Source: Euglena gracilis (taxonomy: Eukaryota > Euglenozoa > Euglenophyceae > Euglenales > Euglenaceae). From it: a DNA stretch of 44,243 nt. Below, piece after piece: positions 11,801-21,400 of the stretch. A program made the position numbers and the translations under genes. Under the pieces are notes generated by a model, which saw only the letters and a program-made list of their open reading frames with translations, did no database searches and was not told the DNA's origin. Where the stretch lies: the NCBI GenBank assembly GCA_900893395.1, contig CAAHFI011294439.1, positions 1-44,243 on the forward strand, in the 5' to 3' direction. Numbering within the stretch: the stretch's first letter is position 1; each line of letters opens with the position of its first letter.

Positions 11801-14800
11801 AATGGGGGTTCAAGGAGGCCCCCAAAGCCAAGGCACCTTTGGGTTTCCAGTTTGTCGTGGTCTAATGGTAAGAAAAACATGCAGCGGGAATGTTGGTTGC
11901 AAGATACGAGCACATTTAGATGGGTGCATTCGACCATTTCGGTGGACATGTGCCAGGACTGCCCAGGTCACGGTGTCCAAAGGGTCCAAAGTAGGCCTAA
12001 TTCCGAGTAACCGAATGGGGGTTCAAGGAGGCCCCCAAAGCCAAGGCACCTTTGGGTTTCCAGTTTGTCGTGGTCTAATGGTAAGAAAAACATGCAGCGG
12101 GAATGTTGGTTGCAAGATACGAGCACATTTAGATGGGTGCATTCGACCATTTCGGTGGACATGTGCCAGGACTGCCCAGGTCACGGTGTCCAAAGGGTCC
12201 AAAGTAGGCCTAATTCCGAGTAACCGAATGGGGGTTCAAGGAGGCCCCCAAAGCCAAGGCACCTTTGGGTTTCCAGTTTGTCGTGGTCTAATGGTAAGAA
12301 AAACATGCAGCGGGAATGTTGGTTGCAAGATACGAGCACATTTAGATGGGTGCATTCGACCATTTCGGTGGACATGTGCCAGGACTGCCCAGGTCACGGT
12401 GTCCAAAGGGTCCAAAGTAGGCCTAATTCCGAGTAACCGAATGGGGGTTCAAGGAGGCCCCCAAAGCCAAGGCACCTTTGGGTTTCCAGTTTGTCGTGGT
12501 CTAATGGTAAGAAAAACATGCAGCGGGAATGTTGGTTGCAAGATACGAGCACATTTAGATGGGTGCATTCGACCATTTCGGTGGACATGTGCCAGGACTG
12601 CCCAGGTCACGGTGTCCAAAGGGTCCAAAGTAGGCCTAATTCCGAGTAACCGAATGGGGTTCAAGGAGGCCCCCAAAGCCAAGGCACCTTTGGGTTTCCA
12701 GTTTGTCGTGGTCTAATGGTAAAAACATGCAGCGGGAATGTTGGTTGCAAGATACGAGCACATTTAGATGGGTGCATTCGACCATTTCGGTGGACATGTG
12801 CCAGGACTGCCCAGGTCACGGTGTCCAAAGGGTCCAAAGTAGGCCTAATTCCGAGTAACCGAATGGGGGTTCAAGGAGGCCCCCAAAGCCAAGGCACCTT
12901 TGGGTTTCCAGTTTGTCGTGGTCTAATGGTAAGAAAAACATGCAGCGGGAATGTTGGTTGCAAGATACGAGCACATTTAGATGGGTGCATTCGACCATTT
13001 CGGTGGACATGTGCCAGGACTGCCCAGGTCACGGTGTCCAAAGGGTCCAAAGTAGGCCTAATTCCGAGTAACCGAATGGGGGTTCAAGGAGGCCCCCAAA
13101 GCCAAGGCACCTTTGGGTTTCCAGTTTGTCGTGGTCTAATGGTAAGAAAAACATGCAGCGGGAATGTTGGTTGCAAGATACGAGCACATTTAGATGGGTG
13201 CATTCGACCATTTCGGTGGACATGTGCCAGGACTGCCCAGGTCACGGTGTCCAAAGGGTCCAAAGTAGGCCTAATTCCGAGTAACCGAATGGGGGTTCAA
13301 GGAGGCCCCCAAAGCCAAGGCACCTTTGGGTTTCCAGTTTGTCGTGGTCTAATGGTAAGAAAAACATGCAGCGGGAATGTTGGTTGCAAGATACGAGCAC
13401 ATTTAGATGGGTGCATTCGACCATTTCGGTGGACATGTGCCAGGACTGCCCAGGTCACGGTGTCCAAAGGGTCCAAAGTAGGCCTAATTCCGAGTAACCG
13501 AATGGGGGTTCAAGGAGGCCCCCAAAGCCAAGGCACCTTTGGGTTTCCAGTTTGTCGTGGTCTAATGGTAAGAAAAACATGCAGCGGGAATGTTGGTTGC
13601 AAGATACGAGCACATTTAGATGGGTGCATTCGACCATTTCGGTGGACATGTGCCAGGACTGCCCAGGTCACGGTGTCCAAAGGGTCCAAAGTAGGCCTAA
13701 TTCCGAGTAACCGAATGGGGGTTCAAGGAGGCCCCAAAGCCAAGGCACCTTTGGGTTTCCAGTTTGTCGTGGTCTAATGGTAAGAAAAACATGCAGCGGG
13801 AATGTTGGTTGCAAGATACGAGCACATTTAGATGGGTGCATTCGACCATTTCGGTGGACATGTGCCAGGACTGCCCAGGTCACGGTGTCCAAAGGGTCCA
13901 AAGTAGGCCTAATTCCGAGTAACCGAATGGGGGTTCAAGGAGGCCCCCAAAGCCAAGGCACCTTTGGGTTTCCAGTTTGTCGTGGTCTAATGGTAAGAAA
14001 AACATGCAGCGGGAATGTTGGTTGCAAGATACGAGCACATTTAGATGGGTGCATTCGACCATTTCGGTGGACATGTGCCAGGACTGCCCAGGTCACGGTG
14101 TCCAAAGGGTCCAAAGTAGGCCTAATTCCGAGTAACCGAATGGGGGTTCAAGGAGGCCCCCAAAGCCAAGGCACCTTTGGGTTTCCAGTTTGTCGTGGTC
14201 TAATGGTAAGAAAAACATGCAGCGGGAATGTTGGTTGCAAGATACGAGCACATTTAGATGGGTGCATTCGACCATTTCGGTGGACATGTGCCAGGACTGC
14301 CCAGGTCACGGTGTCCAAAGGGTCCAAAGTAGGCCTAATTCCGAGTAACCGAATGGGGGTTCAAGGAGGCCCCCAAAGCCAAGGCACCTTTGGGTTTCCA
14401 GTTTGTCGTGGTCTAATGGTAAGAAAAACATGCAGCGGGAATGTTGGTTGCAAGATACGAGCACATTTAGATGGGTGCATTCGACCATTTCGGTGGACAT
14501 GTGCCAGGACTGCCCAGGTCACGGTGTCCAAAGGGTCCAAAGTAGGCCTAATTCCGAGTAACCGAATGGGGGTTCAAGGAGGCCCCCAAAGCCAAGGCAC
14601 CTTTGGGTTTCCAGTTTGTCGTGGTCTAATGGTAAGAAAAACATGCAGCGGGAATGTTGGTTGCAAGATACGAGCACATTTAGATGGGTGCATTCGACCA
14701 TTTCGGTGGACATGTGCCAGGACTGCCCAGGTCACGGTGTCCAAAGGGTCCAAAGTAGGCCTAATTCCGAGTAACCGAATGGGGGTTCAAGGAGGCCCCC

Positions 14801-15266
14801 AAAGCCAAGGCACCTTTGGGTTTCCAGTTTGTCGTGGTCTAATGGTAAGAAAAACATGCAGCGGGAATGTTGGTTGCAAGATACGAGCACATTTAGATGG
14901 GTGCATTCGACCATTTCGGTGGACATGTGCCAGGACTGCCCAGGTCACGGTGTCCAAAGGGTCCAAAGTAGGCCTAATTCCGAGTAACCGAATGGGGGTT
15001 CAAGGAGGCCCCCAAAGCCAAGGCACCTTTGGGTTTCCAGTTTGTCGTGGTCTAATGGTAAGAAAAACATGCAGCGGGAATGTTGGTTGCAAGATACGAG
15101 CACATTTAGATGGGTGCATTCGACCATTTCGGTGGACATGTGCCAGGACTGCCCAGGTCACGGTGTCCAAAGGGTCCAAAGTAGGCCTAATTCCGAGTAA
15201 CCGAATGGGGGTTCAAGGAGGCCCCAAAGCCAAGGCACCTTTGGGTTTCCAGTTTGTCGTGGTCTA
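8887..15266 (+). repeat. Satellite array, nearly regular left inner flank
   Basis: Thirty units cover 6380 bp, only 10 bp short of 30 perfect 213-bp units. The few differences are single-base losses in C5 (ending at 10163, 10801, 13777 and 15267), one G5-to-G4 near 12655, one C lost near 9111, one G lost near 10918, and a 3-bp loss in the AAGAAAAA tract at 12720. Long runs between these sites (for example about 10935-12640) look identical from unit to unit. The region grades smoothly into the uniform core. Confidence 0.93.
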
Positions 15267-15270
15267 ATGG
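15260..15270 (+). promoter_or_regulatory. RNA polymerase III A-box-like motif (tentative)
   Basis: TGGTCTAATGG spans the unit junction (unit 207-213 plus 1-4) and fits the relaxed A-box pattern TRGYNNARNGG. It closely resembles the D-arm region of some tRNA genes and tRNA-derived SINEs. The stricter consensus prefers C at position 4 and G at position 8, which are T and A here. A T-arm-like GGTTCAAGGAG lies 162 bases downstream (15422), matching seven of nine fixed B-box positions. The A-to-B distance is far longer than in a tRNA gene. No tRNA fold is apparent, so function is unproven. Confidence 0.2.
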
Positions 15271-15335
15271 TAAGAAAAACATGCAGCGGGAATGTTGGTT
15301 GCAAGATACGAGCACATTTAGATGGGTGCATTCGA

Positions 15336-15420
15336 CCATTTCGGTGGACATGTGCCAGGACTGCCCAGGTCACGGTGTCCAAAGGGTCCAAAGTAGGCCT
15401 AATTCCGAGTAACCGAATGG
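15336..15420 (+). other. Nested imperfect inverted repeat, one per monomer
   Basis: Unit 70-79 (CCATTTCGGT) can pair with 146-154 (ACCGAATGG) as nine base pairs with one bulged T. Inside it, GGACA at 80-84 pairs with TGTCC at 110-114, then GTG at 86-88 with CAC at 105-107, then CC at 89-90 with GG at 102-103, closing an 11-base loop at 91-101. Left unpaired are T85, T104, GG at 108-109, and the segment 115-145. The potential fold recurs in every intact unit. Whether it forms in RNA or cruciform DNA is unknown; the pairing was found by eye and no energy was calculated. Confidence 0.55.
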
Positions 15421-15439
15421 GGGTTCAAGGAGGCCCCCA
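15418..15439 (+). other. Short inverted repeat around the G5 and C5 runs
   Basis: TGGGGG (unit 152-157) is complementary to CCCCCA (168-173), with the ten-base loop TTCAAGGAGG. The arms are the same G5 and C5 runs that vary in length in the outer units, where the loss of one base usually falls in only one arm. It overlaps the outer stem of the nested inverted repeat by three bases, so the two cannot form together. Confidence 0.6.
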
Positions 15440-15458
15440 AAGCCAAGGCACCTTTGGG
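15436..15458 (+). other. Short inverted repeat CCCAAAG/CTTTGGG
   Basis: A perfect seven-base inverted repeat: unit 170-176 and 186-192, with nine bases between. It shares bases 170-173 with the G5/C5 hairpin arm, so the two hairpins exclude each other. In units with C4 instead of C5 this stem stays intact while the G5/C5 stem loses a pair. It is not followed by a T run, so there is no reason to call it a terminator. Confidence 0.6.
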
Positions 15459-18400
15459 TTTCCAGTTTGTCGTGGTCTAATGGTAAGAAAAACATGCAGC
15501 GGGAATGTTGGTTGCAAGATACGAGCACATTTAGATGGGTGCATTCGACCATTTCGGTGGACATGTGCCAGGACTGCCCAGGTCACGGTGTCCAAAGGGT
15601 CCAAAGTAGGCCTAATTCCGAGTAACCGAATGGGGGTTCAAGGAGGCCCCCAAAGCCAAGGCACCTTTGGGTTTCCAGTTTGTCGTGGTCTAATGGTAAG
15701 AAAAACATGCAGCGGGAATGTTGGTTGCAAGATACGAGCACATTTAGATGGGTGCATTCGACCATTTCGGTGGACATGTGCCAGGACTGCCCAGGTCACG
15801 GTGTCCAAAGGGTCCAAAGTAGGCCTAATTCCGAGTAACCGAATGGGGGTTCAAGGAGGCCCCCAAAGCCAAGGCACCTTTGGGTTTCCAGTTTGTCGTG
15901 GTCTAATGGTAAGAAAAACATGCAGCGGGAATGTTGGTTGCAAGATACGAGCACATTTAGATGGGTGCATTCGACCATTTCGGTGGACATGTGCCAGGAC
16001 TGCCCAGGTCACGGTGTCCAAAGGGTCCAAAGTAGGCCTAATTCCGAGTAACCGAATGGGGGTTCAAGGAGGCCCCCAAAGCCAAGGCACCTTTGGGTTT
16101 CCAGTTTGTCGTGGTCTAATGGTAAGAAAAACATGCAGCGGGAATGTTGGTTGCAAGATACGAGCACATTTAGATGGGTGCATTCGACCATTTCGGTGGA
16201 CATGTGCCAGGACTGCCCAGGTCACGGTGTCCAAAGGGTCCAAAGTAGGCCTAATTCCGAGTAACCGAATGGGGGTTCAAGGAGGCCCCCAAAGCCAAGG
16301 CACCTTTGGGTTTCCAGTTTGTCGTGGTCTAATGGTAAGAAAAACATGCAGCGGGAATGTTGGTTGCAAGATACGAGCACATTTAGATGGGTGCATTCGA
16401 CCATTTCGGTGGACATGTGCCAGGACTGCCCAGGTCACGGTGTCCAAAGGGTCCAAAGTAGGCCTAATTCCGAGTAACCGAATGGGGGTTCAAGGAGGCC
16501 CCCAAAGCCAAGGCACCTTTGGGTTTCCAGTTTGTCGTGGTCTAATGGTAAGAAAAACATGCAGCGGGAATGTTGGTTGCAAGATACGAGCACATTTAGA
16601 TGGGTGCATTCGACCATTTCGGTGGACATGTGCCAGGACTGCCCAGGTCACGGTGTCCAAAGGGTCCAAAGTAGGCCTAATTCCGAGTAACCGAATGGGG
16701 GTTCAAGGAGGCCCCCAAAGCCAAGGCACCTTTGGGTTTCCAGTTTGTCGTGGTCTAATGGTAAGAAAAACATGCAGCGGGAATGTTGGTTGCAAGATAC
16801 GAGCACATTTAGATGGGTGCATTCGACCATTTCGGTGGACATGTGCCAGGACTGCCCAGGTCACGGTGTCCAAAGGGTCCAAAGTAGGCCTAATTCCGAG
16901 TAACCGAATGGGGGTTCAAGGAGGCCCCCAAAGCCAAGGCACCTTTGGGTTTCCAGTTTGTCGTGGTCTAATGGTAAGAAAAACATGCAGCGGGAATGTT
17001 GGTTGCAAGATACGAGCACATTTAGATGGGTGCATTCGACCATTTCGGTGGACATGTGCCAGGACTGCCCAGGTCACGGTGTCCAAAGGGTCCAAAGTAG
17101 GCCTAATTCCGAGTAACCGAATGGGGGTTCAAGGAGGCCCCCAAAGCCAAGGCACCTTTGGGTTTCCAGTTTGTCGTGGTCTAATGGTAAGAAAAACATG
17201 CAGCGGGAATGTTGGTTGCAAGATACGAGCACATTTAGATGGGTGCATTCGACCATTTCGGTGGACATGTGCCAGGACTGCCCAGGTCACGGTGTCCAAA
17301 GGGTCCAAAGTAGGCCTAATTCCGAGTAACCGAATGGGGGTTCAAGGAGGCCCCCAAAGCCAAGGCACCTTTGGGTTTCCAGTTTGTCGTGGTCTAATGG
17401 TAAGAAAAACATGCAGCGGGAATGTTGGTTGCAAGATACGAGCACATTTAGATGGGTGCATTCGACCATTTCGGTGGACATGTGCCAGGACTGCCCAGGT
17501 CACGGTGTCCAAAGGGTCCAAAGTAGGCCTAATTCCGAGTAACCGAATGGGGGTTCAAGGAGGCCCCCAAAGCCAAGGCACCTTTGGGTTTCCAGTTTGT
17601 CGTGGTCTAATGGTAAGAAAAACATGCAGCGGGAATGTTGGTTGCAAGATACGAGCACATTTAGATGGGTGCATTCGACCATTTCGGTGGACATGTGCCA
17701 GGACTGCCCAGGTCACGGTGTCCAAAGGGTCCAAAGTAGGCCTAATTCCGAGTAACCGAATGGGGGTTCAAGGAGGCCCCCAAAGCCAAGGCACCTTTGG
17801 GTTTCCAGTTTGTCGTGGTCTAATGGTAAGAAAAACATGCAGCGGGAATGTTGGTTGCAAGATACGAGCACATTTAGATGGGTGCATTCGACCATTTCGG
17901 TGGACATGTGCCAGGACTGCCCAGGTCACGGTGTCCAAAGGGTCCAAAGTAGGCCTAATTCCGAGTAACCGAATGGGGGTTCAAGGAGGCCCCCAAAGCC
18001 AAGGCACCTTTGGGTTTCCAGTTTGTCGTGGTCTAATGGTAAGAAAAACATGCAGCGGGAATGTTGGTTGCAAGATACGAGCACATTTAGATGGGTGCAT
18101 TCGACCATTTCGGTGGACATGTGCCAGGACTGCCCAGGTCACGGTGTCCAAAGGGTCCAAAGTAGGCCTAATTCCGAGTAACCGAATGGGGGTTCAAGGA
18201 GGCCCCCAAAGCCAAGGCACCTTTGGGTTTCCAGTTTGTCGTGGTCTAATGGTAAGAAAAACATGCAGCGGGAATGTTGGTTGCAAGATACGAGCACATT
18301 TAGATGGGTGCATTCGACCATTTCGGTGGACATGTGCCAGGACTGCCCAGGTCACGGTGTCCAAAGGGTCCAAAGTAGGCCTAATTCCGAGTAACCGAAT

Positions 18401-21400
18401 GGGGGTTCAAGGAGGCCCCCAAAGCCAAGGCACCTTTGGGTTTCCAGTTTGTCGTGGTCTAATGGTAAGAAAAACATGCAGCGGGAATGTTGGTTGCAAG
18501 ATACGAGCACATTTAGATGGGTGCATTCGACCATTTCGGTGGACATGTGCCAGGACTGCCCAGGTCACGGTGTCCAAAGGGTCCAAAGTAGGCCTAATTC
18601 CGAGTAACCGAATGGGGGTTCAAGGAGGCCCCCAAAGCCAAGGCACCTTTGGGTTTCCAGTTTGTCGTGGTCTAATGGTAAGAAAAACATGCAGCGGGAA
18701 TGTTGGTTGCAAGATACGAGCACATTTAGATGGGTGCATTCGACCATTTCGGTGGACATGTGCCAGGACTGCCCAGGTCACGGTGTCCAAAGGGTCCAAA
18801 GTAGGCCTAATTCCGAGTAACCGAATGGGGGTTCAAGGAGGCCCCCAAAGCCAAGGCACCTTTGGGTTTCCAGTTTGTCGTGGTCTAATGGTAAGAAAAA
18901 CATGCAGCGGGAATGTTGGTTGCAAGATACGAGCACATTTAGATGGGTGCATTCGACCATTTCGGTGGACATGTGCCAGGACTGCCCAGGTCACGGTGTC
19001 CAAAGGGTCCAAAGTAGGCCTAATTCCGAGTAACCGAATGGGGGTTCAAGGAGGCCCCCAAAGCCAAGGCACCTTTGGGTTTCCAGTTTGTCGTGGTCTA
19101 ATGGTAAGAAAAACATGCAGCGGGAATGTTGGTTGCAAGATACGAGCACATTTAGATGGGTGCATTCGACCATTTCGGTGGACATGTGCCAGGACTGCCC
19201 AGGTCACGGTGTCCAAAGGGTCCAAAGTAGGCCTAATTCCGAGTAACCGAATGGGGGTTCAAGGAGGCCCCCAAAGCCAAGGCACCTTTGGGTTTCCAGT
19301 TTGTCGTGGTCTAATGGTAAGAAAAACATGCAGCGGGAATGTTGGTTGCAAGATACGAGCACATTTAGATGGGTGCATTCGACCATTTCGGTGGACATGT
19401 GCCAGGACTGCCCAGGTCACGGTGTCCAAAGGGTCCAAAGTAGGCCTAATTCCGAGTAACCGAATGGGGGTTCAAGGAGGCCCCCAAAGCCAAGGCACCT
19501 TTGGGTTTCCAGTTTGTCGTGGTCTAATGGTAAGAAAAACATGCAGCGGGAATGTTGGTTGCAAGATACGAGCACATTTAGATGGGTGCATTCGACCATT
19601 TCGGTGGACATGTGCCAGGACTGCCCAGGTCACGGTGTCCAAAGGGTCCAAAGTAGGCCTAATTCCGAGTAACCGAATGGGGGTTCAAGGAGGCCCCCAA
19701 AGCCAAGGCACCTTTGGGTTTCCAGTTTGTCGTGGTCTAATGGTAAGAAAAACATGCAGCGGGAATGTTGGTTGCAAGATACGAGCACATTTAGATGGGT
19801 GCATTCGACCATTTCGGTGGACATGTGCCAGGACTGCCCAGGTCACGGTGTCCAAAGGGTCCAAAGTAGGCCTAATTCCGAGTAACCGAATGGGGGTTCA
19901 AGGAGGCCCCCAAAGCCAAGGCACCTTTGGGTTTCCAGTTTGTCGTGGTCTAATGGTAAGAAAAACATGCAGCGGGAATGTTGGTTGCAAGATACGAGCA
20001 CATTTAGATGGGTGCATTCGACCATTTCGGTGGACATGTGCCAGGACTGCCCAGGTCACGGTGTCCAAAGGGTCCAAAGTAGGCCTAATTCCGAGTAACC
20101 GAATGGGGGTTCAAGGAGGCCCCCAAAGCCAAGGCACCTTTGGGTTTCCAGTTTGTCGTGGTCTAATGGTAAGAAAAACATGCAGCGGGAATGTTGGTTG
20201 CAAGATACGAGCACATTTAGATGGGTGCATTCGACCATTTCGGTGGACATGTGCCAGGACTGCCCAGGTCACGGTGTCCAAAGGGTCCAAAGTAGGCCTA
20301 ATTCCGAGTAACCGAATGGGGGTTCAAGGAGGCCCCCAAAGCCAAGGCACCTTTGGGTTTCCAGTTTGTCGTGGTCTAATGGTAAGAAAAACATGCAGCG
20401 GGAATGTTGGTTGCAAGATACGAGCACATTTAGATGGGTGCATTCGACCATTTCGGTGGACATGTGCCAGGACTGCCCAGGTCACGGTGTCCAAAGGGTC
20501 CAAAGTAGGCCTAATTCCGAGTAACCGAATGGGGGTTCAAGGAGGCCCCCAAAGCCAAGGCACCTTTGGGTTTCCAGTTTGTCGTGGTCTAATGGTAAGA
20601 AAAACATGCAGCGGGAATGTTGGTTGCAAGATACGAGCACATTTAGATGGGTGCATTCGACCATTTCGGTGGACATGTGCCAGGACTGCCCAGGTCACGG
20701 TGTCCAAAGGGTCCAAAGTAGGCCTAATTCCGAGTAACCGAATGGGGGTTCAAGGAGGCCCCCAAAGCCAAGGCACCTTTGGGTTTCCAGTTTGTCGTGG
20801 TCTAATGGTAAGAAAAACATGCAGCGGGAATGTTGGTTGCAAGATACGAGCACATTTAGATGGGTGCATTCGACCATTTCGGTGGACATGTGCCAGGACT
20901 GCCCAGGTCACGGTGTCCAAAGGGTCCAAAGTAGGCCTAATTCCGAGTAACCGAATGGGGGTTCAAGGAGGCCCCCAAAGCCAAGGCACCTTTGGGTTTC
21001 CAGTTTGTCGTGGTCTAATGGTAAGAAAAACATGCAGCGGGAATGTTGGTTGCAAGATACGAGCACATTTAGATGGGTGCATTCGACCATTTCGGTGGAC
21101 ATGTGCCAGGACTGCCCAGGTCACGGTGTCCAAAGGGTCCAAAGTAGGCCTAATTCCGAGTAACCGAATGGGGGTTCAAGGAGGCCCCCAAAGCCAAGGC
21201 ACCTTTGGGTTTCCAGTTTGTCGTGGTCTAATGGTAAGAAAAACATGCAGCGGGAATGTTGGTTGCAAGATACGAGCACATTTAGATGGGTGCATTCGAC
21301 CATTTCGGTGGACATGTGCCAGGACTGCCCAGGTCACGGTGTCCAAAGGGTCCAAAGTAGGCCTAATTCCGAGTAACCGAATGGGGGTTCAAGGAGGCCC

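Larger units (their letters stand above)
15267..15479 (+). repeat. Representative 213-bp monomer
   Basis: This is the first unit of the uniform core and serves as the reference for unit positions (unit p is base 15266+p). Landmarks are ATGGTAAG at 1-8, an A5 run at 9-13, ACATGC at 13-18, TTCG at 65-68 and again at 74-77, and palindrome ACATGT at 82-87. A duplicated GTCCAAAG lies at 111-118 and 120-127, AGGCCT at 129-134, G5 at 153-157, C5 at 168-172, CTTTGGG at 186-192 and GTCGTGG at 203-209. It contains no mononucleotide tract longer than 5 and no obvious relic of a coding gene or transposase. Confidence 0.95.

Noticed and set aside
15330-15354. CENP-B box
   Set aside because: Two overlapping windows (ATTCGACCATTTCGGTG and TTTCGGTGGACATGTGC) each match seven of nine fixed positions of NTTCGNNNNANNCGGGN. 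About 0.6 such matches per monomer are expected by chance on both strands, and each fails essential positions.
15436-15458. Rho-independent terminator
   Set aside because: The CCCAAAG/CTTTGGG hairpin has only a short TTT downstream, lies in a gene-free satellite, and recurs every 213 bp.
15370-15564. Minus-strand 64-codon open frame in each unit, beginning MSTEMVECTH
   Set aside because: It is a shadow frame of the satellite that recurs once per unit. It has no ribosome-binding or promoter context, no family match I recognise, and overlaps the plus-strand frame throughout.
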